64,000 nucleotides of DNA from Spirochaetota bacterium (lineage in GTDB: Bacteria; Spirochaetota; Spirochaetia; Treponematales; UBA12059), in assembly GCA_026398615.1 (NCBI GenBank), contig JAPLSN010000023.1:1-64000 (forward strand), in the 5' to 3' direction. How positions within the stretch are numbered: the stretch's first letter is position 1; every line of letters starts with the position of its first letter. Both the position numbers and the translations under genes were made by a program. Shown here in pieces: positions 24,756-34,091 of the stretch. The notes below the pieces were generated by a model. The model saw only the letters and a list, made by a program, of their open reading frames with translations. It ran no database searches and was not told where the DNA came from.

Positions 24756-25997
24756 TTACGTCGATTTCACACCGCTGTCCCCAGCTCTCTGCATGTCCTT
24801 GCCGAAGATCGCGAACAGGACGGTCCCGAGCGCGCCGAATCCCGCCGCGACGAGGAAGTTGACCGATGGCGCGATGTTCCAGAGCCAGGCGCTCGCGAGC
24901 GCCGCCGCCGTGACTATGACATCCCGAACAAGATAGTACGCACCGAAGGTACGCGCCTTCGCGTCCTCGGGCGCGAGGTCCATGATCAGCGCCTTTCGCG
25001 TCGGTTCCCCGAACTCCTTGAGACCCCTGATGATGAAGGCGACGACGAACATCGCAAAGCCATGGGAAACGAGGAGCACAAGGGGGAAAAGGGTGAAAAA
25101 GCAGAACGTGATCATGACGAAGCGCTTCTTGCCGTACTTGTCGGCCATGAACGAGACCGGGATGTAGACGAGCATCGCCGTGACCATTTCGATCGTCGTC
25201 AGGATGCCGAATTGGAGGGGCGTGAGGCGGTTGTTGTCCACGACCCAGATGACGACGAAGGCGTAGGGTATCTGCTCGGCGAAACGGATGAGGATATCGC
25301 CGGCGAGAAGACTCCTCAGGGAAGGGTTGAACAGCGCCTTCAACCCGGTTTCGGGAACGATCTTCTCCTTCTCCCCCCCGGCGTCGTCGGCCATGAAGCG
25401 TTGCACGACGACGAGGGCGAGGGCTGCCATGGCCAGGGCCACGCCGAAGGCCATCCGTATGCCGCGGACGCGGCCGAATGCGCCGATCAGGATCCCGCCC
25501 GCGACGGGACCCAAGGCCATCGGGATACGGCGGAAAAACGAGTGGAGCGAGACACCGAGCGTTCTCTTCTCCTTCGGGACGGCCTTCGCCACCAGGCTCA
25601 TCACGGCAGGAAGGGAAACGGCGGTCCAGGAGATGAAGAACACCGCTCCGATCAGAACCGCCTGCCATGAAGGGATGAGAAGCACGAGGACGTAGCCGAA
25701 CATGGCCACGACGGTGAAAAGCTGGAGGGACTTCTTGTTGCCGAGACGGTCGGAAAGGAAACCGCCGGGAAAGGAGTACAGGGCGGAGAGGAGGTTGTCC
25801 ATGGCGTTGAGAAAGCCCACCGACCAGGTGCTCCCGCCGAGTGCGATCAGGTAGAGCGGCAGGAAGCGCTCGGCCATCTTTTCGCCCATCCCCACGAGCA
25901 TGACCAAGCTGAGCATCGCGACCATGCTCCCGTTTCTCCTGATCATCTTCCCGAGTTCCGGACGCCCAGGCATGCCTGTCCCCTTTATTGCTTGCAT
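24756..25997 (-). CDS. MFS transporter
   Basis: A 413-residue carrier with 12 predicted membrane helices. The loop 2-3 motif GGFLSDRLGNKKSLQL and its second-half counterpart VSFMADKYGKKRFVMI mark the major facilitator family. A conserved RGLKEFGEPTRKALIMDLAP segment is typical of a subgroup with unknown substrate often found next to metal or arsenic genes. It converges on arsR with a 23-base gap. ATG 25997 is preferred; GAGG is nine bases upstream. The following 265 bases up to rsmG show no gene. Confidence 0.85.
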   Translation of the reverse strand: MQAIKGTGMPGRPELGKMIRRNGSMVAMLSLVMLVGMGEKMAERFLPLYLIALGGSTWSVGFLNAMDNLLSALYSFPGGFLSDRLGNKKSLQLFTVVAMFGYVLVLLIPSWQAVLIGAVFFISWTAVSLPAVMSLVAKAVPKEKRTLGVSLHSFFRRIPMALGPVAGGILIGAFGRVRGIRMAFGVALAMAALALVVVQRFMADDAGGEKEKIVPETGLKALFNPSLRSLLAGDILIRFAEQIPYAFVVIWVVDNNRLTPLQFGILTTIEMVTAMLVYIPVSFMADKYGKKRFVMITFCFFTLFPLVLLVSHGFAMFVVAFIIRGLKEFGEPTRKALIMDLAPEDAKARTFGAYYLVRDVIVTAAALASAWLWNIAPSVNFLVAAGFGALGTVLFAIFGKDMQRAGDSGVKST

Positions 25998-26263
25998 GGT
26001 CGATACCTCAAGGAGGAGTTCTGGATCGGACGGGCGGTCCGGGGAAACCCCAAGCGGACCATTTTTCAACCGCCGGAACGATACTCTTCCGGGGAAATGC
26101 GCGTCAATCCCGTTGTTGCCCGCCGGGGGGGAAACGCGGTTCCGGCCGGTTCCAGTAGAAAATGCCCGCGACGATGGCGGCTTGTTTGGATCCGTTCAAT
26201 TTTCTTCCGATTTCATCGTACCGGTGCATGCGATGGGAACCCGCAATGTCAGCATCCCGAATA

Positions 26264-26917
26264 TTACCGACGGGCGGGTTTCATGACGACGACGCAACGC
26301 TCGTCGTCGAGGAAGGGCACCCTGACGGGCAGGATCTCGCAGCCGTCATGGAGTTCGGAAATCGCGGCCAGTTCCCCGGCGGCCCTGGCAGCCTTGCCCT
26401 TGTAGGCGACGATCCGTCCGTCCGGCGCGCAGAGCGCGAAAACCCGCCTGAAGAGCTTGCGTTCGAAGGGCCTGAACGCCCGGAAGGTCACCACGTCGTG
26501 GCTGCCGCGCGCGTGTTCCACCTGTTCTTCGATGATATCCACGTTGTCCAGGGCGAGTTCCGTCCGCATGGCTTCGAGGAAGCGGATCCGTCTCGTCATC
26601 CGTTCGATGAGGACCACCCGGACGCCCGGCCTCGCAATGGCGAGGGGGATGCCGGGGAGTCCCGCTCCCGTCCCGAGGTCGGCGAGAGAGGGCGTTCCGG
26701 CGGTCTTTTTCGTCAATATGCGGTCGAAGACCGCGAGCGGCGCCAAGCTGTCGAAAACATGCTTGATGATGAGTTCGTCGCCCTTCGCCCCGACGAGGCC
26801 CCACGACGGGTTCCATGCTTCTATGGCTTCGATATATCGGCGCAGTTTTTCGGCGATTTCGCCGTCTCCGGGGAGTTCCAGCTCGACGAGGCCTTTCGAT
26901 AGCAGTTCCGTGTTCAC
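26264..26917 (-). CDS. rsmG: 16S rRNA (guanine527-N7)-methyltransferase RsmG
   Basis: The 217-residue SAM-dependent methyltransferase has the GidB pattern: NPSWGLVGAKGDELIIKHVF, DSLAPL, then the SAM motif LADLGTGAGLPGIPLAIARP, IERMTRRIRFLEAM and VTFRAFRPFER. It methylates N7 of G527 in 16S rRNA; loss gives low-level streptomycin resistance in other bacteria. The start is GTG at 26917. It stands alone here rather than in a mnmG operon. Confidence 0.93.
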   Translation of the reverse strand: MNTELLSKGLVELELPGDGEIAEKLRRYIEAIEAWNPSWGLVGAKGDELIIKHVFDSLAPLAVFDRILTKKTAGTPSLADLGTGAGLPGIPLAIARPGVRVVLIERMTRRIRFLEAMRTELALDNVDIIEEQVEHARGSHDVVTFRAFRPFERKLFRRVFALCAPDGRIVAYKGKAARAAGELAAISELHDGCEILPVRVPFLDDERCVVVMKPARR

Positions 26918-26976
26918 GGCCGCCAGTATAGCGCAAACGGGCGGCCGATTTCAGGTTTTCACCCCCGTGAACCCTT

Positions 26977-27495
26977 TCAGCGCTCCTTCCAGCCGGACCC
27001 GATCCAGGGGACCGGTTTGCCTCCCTCCAGCTGGAGGCGTTCGCTCAGTTGCGCGGCGTGGTGCTGCACGTGGCGGATATTGTAGACGTAGAGCTCCGCG
27101 CGGGTGAAGGTCCGCCGCTCGAACCCCGACCCGCCGGCCAGCGTTCCCGCCGTTTCGGAGGCGATCACGGACCGCGCCTTGTCGCGGCAGAACCGCAGGT
27201 ACTTCCTGATTCCCGGCTTGTCGTAGGGCAGGACGGCTTCCCGGTCCTCGAGCTCCTCGTAGTCCCGGAAAAAGCCCGGGTTGTCGAGGTGGAACGGCTG
27301 GCCGCGCAGGGATTCCTCGTCCTTCCCGAGGTAGAAGTCCGTGTAGAACAGCGTATGGAAAATCACGCGGCAGAATGCGTCGTCCTTGCTTCGTTCGGTC
27401 CAGGCGGAATCCGGACAGGGGTCGATGCACGCGTTCAGCGCGCACAGGGAGGCTTCGAGCTGGTTCGCGACCAGCTGCTTGAAGGTATCGGTCAT
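26977..27495 (-). CDS. DinB-family metal-binding four-helix protein
   Basis: A 172-residue protein with the DinB/YfiT metal-ligand pattern: a histidine in FHTLFYTDFYL and the pair in YNIRHVQHHAAQLSERL. These proteins form four-helix bundles holding a divalent metal, and some act as thiol transferases; the reaction here is unknown. GAGGAG precedes the ATG. It is convergent to nothing and lies 59 bases before rsmG in the same direction. Confidence 0.85.
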   Translation of the reverse strand: MTDTFKQLVANQLEASLCALNACIDPCPDSAWTERSKDDAFCRVIFHTLFYTDFYLGKDEESLRGQPFHLDNPGFFRDYEELEDREAVLPYDKPGIRKYLRFCRDKARSVIASETAGTLAGGSGFERRTFTRAELYVYNIRHVQHHAAQLSERLQLEGGKPVPWIGSGWKER

Positions 27496-27689
27496 GTCGT
27501 TGGCTCCTCGCTCGGGTCATCGCCGGCGTGGTTCCTGCCGGCATCGTGCGGGTGGCGATGATGACTGAAACGTGCATGTGGAATCCATAATAGCCGGCCC
27601 CTGGCTTGGTGTACAGGCGGAAACGCGGTTCCTTCCACGGCGTCGCTTGACCGATCATCCGTGCGGAGATAGAGTTTCAGCACTACCCT

Positions 27690-27950
27690 CGCGCCGCCAC
27701 CGAGATGGTCATCGTCGACCTGCGGATGCCGATCGCCTACACCGACCTGGAGCGGATCTTCGAGCCCTTCTTCACCACGAAGGGATCGGGACGGGGTACC
27801 GGCCTGGGCCTGAGCGTGTCGAAGGACATCATCGAACGGCACCACGGCGGCCGGCTTTTCCTCGCCTTCGCCAACCCGGTCGTATTCAGGTTCGAACTGC
27901 CCCTGCCACCCGGAAAGGCGGTCGTGGCATCCGGAAAGGGGCAAACATGA
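27690..27950 (+). pseudogene. Remnant of a hybrid histidine kinase or response regulator
   Basis: The frame reads [20 protein letters not shown], joining a receiver-like phosphorylation segment (DLRMP) directly to the end of a kinase HATPase domain: [20 protein letters not shown] then [14 protein letters not shown]. Receiver and HATPase order and the missing stretch between show a deletion that fused two parts of a signalling gene. Its stop overlaps the start of the racemase-ASCH gene (ATGA), so residual translation could help express that gene. Confidence 0.6.
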
Positions 27951-28930
27951 GGATCATCGGCATCCTCGTCGCGACGAACACGATGCACCTGTTCGCGCAG
28001 GAAATCGAAGCGGCCGCCGGGTTGCCCCTGCTCCACATCGCGGATGCCGCCGCGCGCGTCGTGAAGGAAGCCGGCGCGAAGCGCGTCGGGCTCCTCGGGA
28101 CGGCCTTGACGATGGAAAATGGATTCTACGCGGACAGGCTCCGCGAACGGCACGGCATCGAAACCATCGTTCCGGACGGAACCGGTCGGCGCGAGGTGGA
28201 TCGCATCATCTTCGACGAACTCTGCCGCGGCATCTTTTCCGATGCGTCGCGCGGGCGGCTGCCTGCCGTCGCCTCGGGCCTCGCGGACGCCGGGGCGGAA
28301 GGCGTCATCCTCGGCTGTACGGAACTTCCGCTTGCCATGAAGGAGGGGGACGCGCCGTTCCCGCTCTGGGATACGACCCGGCTCCATGCGGTGGCCGCGG
28401 CCGAATTCGTGACGGGAAGCGCGTCCACGGAAAGTTCGAACGCCTCGGTGGCCGGGCTATGGGCGGCCTTCCTGGGCTCGCTGCCCACCGTCGAGCGGGA
28501 ACGGGTCAAGCTCAGGGGCCATACCGCCCAGTATTTCTGCTCGAACGAGGCCGACGCGAACGAACTCGGCCGCCTGGTCCTCGCAGGGCGGAAGCGGGCA
28601 ACGGCGTCATCCCTGCGGGCATGCAAAGCCGAAGGCGAGGCGCTCCCCTCCGTCGGGGATTACAGCGTCGTCACCGACTGGCAGGGCACCGCACTCTGCG
28701 TCATCGAAACGACGAGGCTCGAACTGAAGCCCTTCGGGAAAGTGGACGAAGCTTTCGCCGCCCGCGAAAGGGAAGGCGACGGGAGCCTCGGGTACTGGCG
28801 CGACTGCCACGAACGGTTTTTCTCCGCCGAGCACGCGGTCCTCGCCATTTCCTTCGACCTGGGGAGCCCCGTGCTCTGCGAGGATTTCCGCGTCGTCTGG
28901 CCGGAGTCGGGGCGGTCGACCGCGCACTGA
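27947..28930 (+). CDS. Shortened Asp/Glu racemase fused to an ASCH domain
   Basis: The 327-residue product has two parts. Residues 1-170 match the aspartate/glutamate racemase family: [42 protein letters not shown] and [14 protein letters not shown] with the second catalytic cysteine. The family start is cut: MRIIGIL is followed at once by VATNTMH, so about 70 residues including the GGMSWEST-type segment are missing. Residues about 185-327 are an ASCH domain ([40 protein letters not shown]), a beta-barrel thought to bind RNA or nucleotides. The fusion is unusual; with the deletion, racemase activity is doubtful but the ASCH part looks intact. Confidence 0.75.
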   Translation: MRIIGILVATNTMHLFAQEIEAAAGLPLLHIADAAARVVKEAGAKRVGLLGTALTMENGFYADRLRERHGIETIVPDGTGRREVDRIIFDELCRGIFSDASRGRLPAVASGLADAGAEGVILGCTELPLAMKEGDAPFPLWDTTRLHAVAAAEFVTGSASTESSNASVAGLWAAFLGSLPTVERERVKLRGHTAQYFCSNEADANELGRLVLAGRKRATASSLRACKAEGEALPSVGDYSVVTDWQGTALCVIETTRLELKPFGKVDEAFAAREREGDGSLGYWRDCHERFFSAEHAVLAISFDLGSPVLCEDFRVVWPESGRSTAH

Positions 28931-28961
28931 TCCGGTCGCCGTTTCCGGGAGGTCGGTTCCG

Positions 28962-29198
28962 TCAGGGCTTGCCGGGGAACGACGTCACGTACTGGATCTT
29001 GAAATCGCCGAAGGACGACACCTTCTGGATCTTGTAGTCGGGGAACGAATCCACGATCTGCCATTTTCCCGGGGCGTCCGCAAAGGACGATACTTCCTCC
29101 ACCTTGAGGTCGGGGAACGAACTCACGACTTCGACCCTGTAATCCGGGAACGAATCGACGTACTGGATTTTTCCGTACACCTTCATTACGTCAGCCAT
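28962..29198 (-). CDS. Septoil-knot repeat protein
   Basis: A 78-residue protein built almost wholly from an 11-residue repeat of the form K-I-Q-x-V-D-S-F-P-D-x: KIQYVDSFPDY, RVEVVSSFPDL, KVEEVSSFADA, KWQIVDSFPDY, KIQKVSSFGDF and KIQYVTSFPGK. This pattern matches the 7(1) septoil-knot domain, a small closed beta fold. No signal peptide is present, unlike many relatives. AAGGAGG lies before the ATG. It follows 87 bases after the transglutaminase-like gene and may be cotranscribed. Function unknown. Confidence 0.75.
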   Translation of the reverse strand: MADVMKVYGKIQYVDSFPDYRVEVVSSFPDLKVEEVSSFADAPGKWQIVDSFPDYKIQKVSSFGDFKIQYVTSFPGKP

Positions 29199-29285
29199 GC
29201 CGTCCTCCTTGAATCTGCGCCTGCGCTATATCCGCGGCGGCCGGATCGCCCCGCGGAAACCATATCGATCCCGTGCCGGGCTCGT

Positions 29286-30941
29286 TCACTCGGCGAATGT
29301 CCAGATGAAACGCGATGCGGACTCCACGCCCGAAGTATCCGTCCCCCGCACGGCGCGGCCATAGCTGAATACGTAGGTGTTGTTGATCCCGAGGTAATCC
29401 CGGTCGCCACCGCCGCCCCGCGCGAGCACGAGCGCGTTCCTGTCCACGCCGGGAACGTACTCGTCCGACCACGGTGGATCGCCGCCATCGTTCCGGTTGC
29501 AGTCCACCGGCACCCATCCGCAGCCTTCCATCCAGACCTCGATCCAGCGGTGAAACGTATCATCGACGTACTCCCCGCCGTTCCAGCCGAAGGCGCCGCT
29601 GCCGCCGGAGAAGCGCACCGCGTAGCCATTGAGCGCGTAGACCGCGGCGGTGACGAAACTGTATTCGGTGCAGGAACCCACGCCGCTCTCCAGGATGGCC
29701 GCGGCCGTTTCCCTCCGTTCGTCGAGGCGGTAGGACAGGAGGCGGAAGACGGAGTCCCGCGTTTCGCGCATGAAACGGCGCGGGGAAGCTCTGCCGCCGG
29801 AAACCGAGCGGGCGAGTTCGATGACGCCCGGCGATGTGGCGGAGAGGTAGTCGAGCGACGGATCGATGGCGGTCGTACGTTCGGCCTCGGGAGGCGCTCG
29901 GAACTCCATCCTTGTTTCAGGCGATACGAAGGGGCGCAGGGCCCACAACCTGGCGGTAACGCCGTAACCCAGCTCGATGGATTCCCCCGGCTCGATCCGC
30001 GCGACGCGGAAGACGGCCAGCTCCTGCCCGTAGCGGTCCTTCGTCCGCTCGACCTTGCAGGTTCCGAAGTCCGGCACGGATACCTTCTGGCGTTCGTCGG
30101 TTTTCGGGAGGGGAACGACGAGCTCCGTGTCGACGAGCGCGGTCGACGAGCCGTTGTGAAGGGAGAACGCGTAGCGGATCGTCGCGTCCGCGGGATCGGC
30201 GATGACCCGCCCGGACGGAAGGCGTTCGTACTCGAACGGCGATATCCTGGCTCCCTTGTTCTTCCGGAGGTAGAGCAGCTCGCCCCGGGTCGCCAGGGCG
30301 TACGCAGAGCGGTAGGCCAACGGTATCTCGAACTCGACGGCGCGGGATTCCGGGGCGAGGGCCCATGCGATCCAGTGTAGGGAATCGGTGACGAGGAGCT
30401 TTCCCGCGTGGAAGCGTATTCCCCTCGGGCTGCAGGGGTCGGGAAGCCTGGCCCATTCGGCGGTGATGCCCGTCGCCGGGTCGAAGGACTTGATGACGGG
30501 AACCCTGTACTCGACGAAGAGGAAAATCGATCCATGGCGCTCGAAGCCCTGGATCCCTTCCTGCACGTCCGGGCTCAGCTTGCCGCGGTAGGAAAAATCC
30601 CCGGCGGAAAATTCGTAGAACCGGTTGCTCGAAGCCACCCAGACGCTGTCCCCGTCGACGCGGACGTCGACGGCCCTGAAATCCCGGCCGGACTTCCCGT
30701 ACAGGTCGATCTCAGTCCGGGATTTCCCGGTGGCCGAGTCGATGACGAGGAGCCTGCTCCTGTCGGTCGCAGGATCCCTGGCGACGACGTAGAGCGCGTC
30801 GGTCCCGAAGGCGAAACCTCCATACGTCGTTCCCTCGTCGTAGAAGGGTATGTCATACGTGGTGATGATTCCCGCGGTGAGCGGGGGAGCCGGGGCGAGA
30901 AGGAAGGCGAGAGCGAGAACGACGCCCGTGCGTTTCGGCAT
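29286..30941 (-). CDS. Secreted transglutaminase-like protein with N-terminal propeller-like region
   Basis: The 551-residue product has a signal peptide (MPKRTGVVLALAFLLAPAPP), about 250 residues of repeated beta-strand blades (TYGGFAFGTDALYVV, VDGDSVWVASSNRFYEF), a beta-rich middle domain, then a transglutaminase-like fold with the triad GSCTEYSFVTAAVYAL (Cys), FHRWIEVWMEGCGWVPVD (His, Asp). Such domains act as cysteine proteases or crosslinkers, or are inactive; target unknown. GGGAGG precedes ATG 30941, and a promoter is seen at 31105-31132. Confidence 0.78.
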   Translation of the reverse strand: MPKRTGVVLALAFLLAPAPPLTAGIITTYDIPFYDEGTTYGGFAFGTDALYVVARDPATDRSRLLVIDSATGKSRTEIDLYGKSGRDFRAVDVRVDGDSVWVASSNRFYEFSAGDFSYRGKLSPDVQEGIQGFERHGSIFLFVEYRVPVIKSFDPATGITAEWARLPDPCSPRGIRFHAGKLLVTDSLHWIAWALAPESRAVEFEIPLAYRSAYALATRGELLYLRKNKGARISPFEYERLPSGRVIADPADATIRYAFSLHNGSSTALVDTELVVPLPKTDERQKVSVPDFGTCKVERTKDRYGQELAVFRVARIEPGESIELGYGVTARLWALRPFVSPETRMEFRAPPEAERTTAIDPSLDYLSATSPGVIELARSVSGGRASPRRFMRETRDSVFRLLSYRLDERRETAAAILESGVGSCTEYSFVTAAVYALNGYAVRFSGGSGAFGWNGGEYVDDTFHRWIEVWMEGCGWVPVDCNRNDGGDPPWSDEYVPGVDRNALVLARGGGGDRDYLGINNTYVFSYGRAVRGTDTSGVESASRFIWTFAE

Positions 30942-31104
30942 GGCGATCCTCCCGGCAGGTTTCTGAAAAACCCGAAGCTTTAAACCCGCTTGGCAATTTC
31001 CCGAAAACCTCTCGGTTCTCTGCGCAATTGCATCAGGAAAGGCAATATCCAGAAAGGCTCCATGGCCTTCCACGATACTCTGTCTGAAAGAGGCTATCGT
31101 TCGA

Positions 31105-31132
31105 AGTATAGTGCCCTTCCCCCGGGAATCAA
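31105..31132 (-). promoter_or_regulatory. Promoter of the transglutaminase-like gene
   Basis: The minus strand has TTGATT (31127-31132), 16 bases, then TATACT (31105-31110), a near-consensus sigma-70 pair. It lies 164 bases before the ATG at 30941, giving a leader of about 155 bases, and sits 15 bases beyond the stop of fabV, where no terminator was seen. Confidence 0.6.
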
Positions 31133-31146
31133 GCGCTTGGGAAGGT

Positions 31147-32328
31147 TCAGTCGGCCGAGTAGTCGACTCCCGGGACCTCGAAGCCGTGGGCCTGGAGGAA
31201 ATCCGCGCGGAAGCCATCGAGATCGATGAGGGCGCCGGAGTTCGACGCGTCGACCGCGCGGAGCCTCCGGGTGGTCTCGGCCTGGACATCCTCGCGCATC
31301 TCGAGATCGTCGAGCCGGATGCGGCCTGCGGCGTCGGTCGGGACGGGGGGCGCGGCGTAGAGCCGGTCGCGGTAGAGCCGCACGATCTGGTCCAGGCAGT
31401 CTTCGTGGACGCCTCTCTCTTTCATCACCTTGTAGAGCGCGGAGACGTAGAGCGGGATGATGGGGATCACCGAGCTCGCCCGCGTGACGAGGGCCTTGTT
31501 GACCGAAACCCAGGCCGATCCTCCCAGCGGGGAAAGAGATGCCCGTATCGCCGCCGCCGTCCGCTCGAGGTGTTCCTTGGCGGCCCCGATGGTGCCCGAG
31601 CGGTAGAGCGGCCAGGAATGCTCGGGGCCGATGTATGAGTACGCGACGGTAGCGGCGCCCTTGGCCAGGACGCTGGCGTCGCGCAACGCGTCAATCCACA
31701 GGCGCCAGTCCTCGCCGCCCATGACCTTGACGGTCCCCTCGGCCTCGGTCGGCGTCGCCGGCTCGATGGTCGCGGTCGAGAGCGAGCCGGTCCAGACGTC
31801 GACGTTGATCCCGGAATATGGCTTGCCCAGGGGTTTCAGCACCGAGCGGTACATGGTCCCCGTTTTCGGATCGATCCGGACCGGCGAGGCGAGCGAGTAG
31901 ACGACGAGGTCGAACGCGAGATGCAGTTCCTTCGCGCAGGCGATGACCGTTTCACGCGTGGAATCGGCGAACGCGTCCGCGTTGAAGGAGCGGGCGACGA
32001 GCCCCGCCGCCGCGGCCTCGCGGTCGAAGGCTTCGGTGTCGTACCAGCCGGGGGTGCCCGGCCGTTTCTCGTCGGGTACCCGCTCGAAGGACACGGACAC
32101 CGTGGAGGCCCCGAAGCCCCACGCCGCGGCGACGCGGCTTGCGAGGCCGTAGCCCGTGGATCCCCCGAGGACGAGGACGGCCTTCGGGGGGGTCCTGTCG
32201 GCCGCGATCGCGGCCGAAGCGAGGGAGGGAGCGGTCTCGGCCATGCGGCCGATCCAGGAGCGGACGAAGGCGGCGCAGCCGCCGGGGTGGCAGTTCATGC
32301 AGATGTTGTTGCGGATCATCGGTTTCAC
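31147..32328 (-). CDS. fabV: Trans-2-enoyl-ACP/CoA reductase, NADH-dependent (FabV)
   Basis: The 393-residue product is the monomeric short-chain-dehydrogenase-like enoyl reductase that completes each round of fatty acid elongation. Seen: the NADH fold VLVLGGSTGYGLASRVAAA, the family segment GWYDTEAFDREA, and the active-site Tyr-x8-Lys (YRSGTIGAAK). GTG at 32328 is chosen over ATG 32319 because the protein then begins VKPMIRNNIC, like other FabV (xxKPxIRGxIC), GAGG lies upstream, and GTGA overlaps the fabZ stop. It is the last gene of the fabH-fabF-fabZ-fabV operon. Confidence 0.95.
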   Translation of the reverse strand: MKPMIRNNICMNCHPGGCAAFVRSWIGRMAETAPSLASAAIAADRTPPKAVLVLGGSTGYGLASRVAAAWGFGASTVSVSFERVPDEKRPGTPGWYDTEAFDREAAAAGLVARSFNADAFADSTRETVIACAKELHLAFDLVVYSLASPVRIDPKTGTMYRSVLKPLGKPYSGINVDVWTGSLSTATIEPATPTEAEGTVKVMGGEDWRLWIDALRDASVLAKGAATVAYSYIGPEHSWPLYRSGTIGAAKEHLERTAAAIRASLSPLGGSAWVSVNKALVTRASSVIPIIPLYVSALYKVMKERGVHEDCLDQIVRLYRDRLYAAPPVPTDAAGRIRLDDLEMREDVQAETTRRLRAVDASNSGALIDLDGFRADFLQAHGFEVPGVDYSAD

Positions 32329-32792
32329 GCGCGCGGTTCCTCGCCGATCATGCACATCCACTCGGCTTCCACGACGACTTCGCCGTTGATGTAGCCTTTA
32401 CCCGCCTGCTTGATGGCCCGGTTCGAGCTGCGTAGGGTTTCCACGCGCATCTCGAAGAGGTCGCCCGGGCGCACCTGGCGGCGGAATTTGACCTTGTCGA
32501 CGCTGGCCAGGAAGAAAAGTCCCGAAGCGATGGCGCCCGATTTCTTGAGGCCTGCGCCGCCCGCCTGCGCCATCGACTCGACGAGGATGACTCCCGGGAC
32601 CACCGGATAGCCGGGGAAGTGCCCCTTGAAGAAGAAATCGGCCTCGGTGAAGCGGCGATACGCCCGGATCGAGTCGCCGACGGCTTCCACCCTGTCGACG
32701 AAGATGAAGGGATCGCGGTGGGGCAGGAGCGACTTCACTTCCTCGAATGCGGCCTCGTCGCGGACCGCGGGCACTTCGGACGGGGCCATCAT
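32325..32792 (-). CDS. fabZ: 3-hydroxyacyl-ACP dehydratase (FabZ)
   Basis: A 155-residue hot-dog-fold dehydratase: LLPHRDPFIFVDRV, then KGHFPGYPVVPGVILVES with catalytic His58 and Glu72, and MAQAGG. It removes water from 3-hydroxyacyl-ACP before reduction by FabV. The start ATG 32792 overlaps the fabF stop (ATGA), and its own stop overlaps the fabV start, so the three are translationally linked. Confidence 0.95.
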   Translation of the reverse strand: MMAPSEVPAVRDEAAFEEVKSLLPHRDPFIFVDRVEAVGDSIRAYRRFTEADFFFKGHFPGYPVVPGVILVESMAQAGGAGLKKSGAIASGLFFLASVDKVKFRRQVRPGDLFEMRVETLRSSNRAIKQAGKGYINGEVVVEAEWMCMIGEEPRA

Positions 32793-34024
32793 GCTCGCCG
32801 GACGACGAGGACGCCGTTATGGCCTCCGAAGCCGAGGGAGCCGCTCGCGGCGGCGTCGATCTTCCCGTGGATGCCGACGTTCGGGACGTAGTCCAGGTCG
32901 CACGCGGGATCGGGATTCGCGAGGTTGATGGTCGGCGGGTAGAACCCGTCGATGATGGCCATGGCGCAGACGATGGCTTCCACCGCTCCGGCGGCCGCGA
33001 TGAGGTGTCCGGTCATGCTTTTCGTGGAGCTGATCTTCAGCTTCCGCGCGTGGTCGCCGAAGGCCTTCTTCACCATGAGGGTTTCGGTCGGGTCGTTGAT
33101 CTGGGTCGACGTGCCGTGCGCGTTGTAGTACTGGATTTCTTCCGGCTTCAGGCCCGCGTCAGCCAACGCGAGGCCGATGGCTCGCGCGCCGCCTTCGCCC
33201 TCGGGGTCGGGGGACGTGAGGTGGTATGCGTCGCATGAAGCCCCGTACCCCGCCAGTTCGACGAGCGGTTTCGCGCCGCGCTTGCGTGCGTGCTCTTCGC
33301 CCTCCATGATCAGGATCCCGGCGCCCTCGCCGATCACGAACCCGTCGCGGTCGCGGTCGAAGGGGCGGGATGCGTGCTCAGGATCGTCGTTGCGGACGGA
33401 AAGCGCCTTGAGCATGCAGAATCCGCCCATGGCGAATTCGACGATGGCGGCTTCGGTGCCGCCCGCCACGACGACGTCGGCGCGCCCGACGCGGATCATG
33501 TCGAGGGCCTGGCCGATCGCGTCGGTGCCGCTCGCGCAGGCGGTGACCGCGGTGTAGGCGGGACCGTGGATCCCGAGGCGCATCGCGATGTTGCCCGACG
33601 CCTCGTTGGCGATCATGAGGGGCACCGTCATCGGGAGCATGCGGCCGGGTCCGTTTTCGAGCATTTTCTTGTGGGACTCGGAGAAGATCTCGATACCGCC
33701 GATGCCGTTGCCGATCACGCAGGCTATGCGGTCTTTCGGCACCCCCGCGCCCTCGAGACCCGCCTGGTTCCACGCCTGCACGGCCGCGGCCACGGCGAAC
33801 TGGGTGAAGAGCGCCATCTTGCGCGCATCCTTCTTTTCCATGTAGAGGGTGGGATCGAAATCCTTCACTTCCGCGCCGATGCGGGCGTCGAGCCGGGACG
33901 CGTCGAAGCGCGTCACGGGGCCGACGCCGTTCTTGCCGGCCTTGATATTGTTCCAGAACGTCGGAAGGTCGTTGCCGATGGGGCTTACGACGCCCATGCC
34001 GGTGACTACAACTTTGGTCCTCAT
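32789..34024 (-). CDS. fabF: 3-oxoacyl-ACP synthase II (FabF)
   Basis: A 411-residue condensing enzyme: VVVTGMGVVSPIGND start, active Cys163 in TACASGTDAIGQA, histidines in NAHGTSTQINDPTE and STKSMTGHLIAAAGAVEA, and the glycine-rich SLGFGGHNG end. It elongates acyl-ACP with malonyl-ACP. The fabH stop is 67 bases upstream, a gap with no ACP or other gene. Confidence 0.96.
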   Translation of the reverse strand: MRTKVVVTGMGVVSPIGNDLPTFWNNIKAGKNGVGPVTRFDASRLDARIGAEVKDFDPTLYMEKKDARKMALFTQFAVAAAVQAWNQAGLEGAGVPKDRIACVIGNGIGGIEIFSESHKKMLENGPGRMLPMTVPLMIANEASGNIAMRLGIHGPAYTAVTACASGTDAIGQALDMIRVGRADVVVAGGTEAAIVEFAMGGFCMLKALSVRNDDPEHASRPFDRDRDGFVIGEGAGILIMEGEEHARKRGAKPLVELAGYGASCDAYHLTSPDPEGEGGARAIGLALADAGLKPEEIQYYNAHGTSTQINDPTETLMVKKAFGDHARKLKISSTKSMTGHLIAAAGAVEAIVCAMAIIDGFYPPTINLANPDPACDLDYVPNVGIHGKIDAAASGSLGFGGHNGVLVVRRA

Positions 34025-34091
34025 GTGCTGTCCTCCATGTCGCCTGCTGGCGCTTGGCCTGGCCGGAAACCTGGCGGTCTCCGGCGATTTT

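Noticed and set aside
34025-34091. Hidden acpP between fabF and fabH
   Set aside because: The gap is only 67 bases and has no DSL-type motif.
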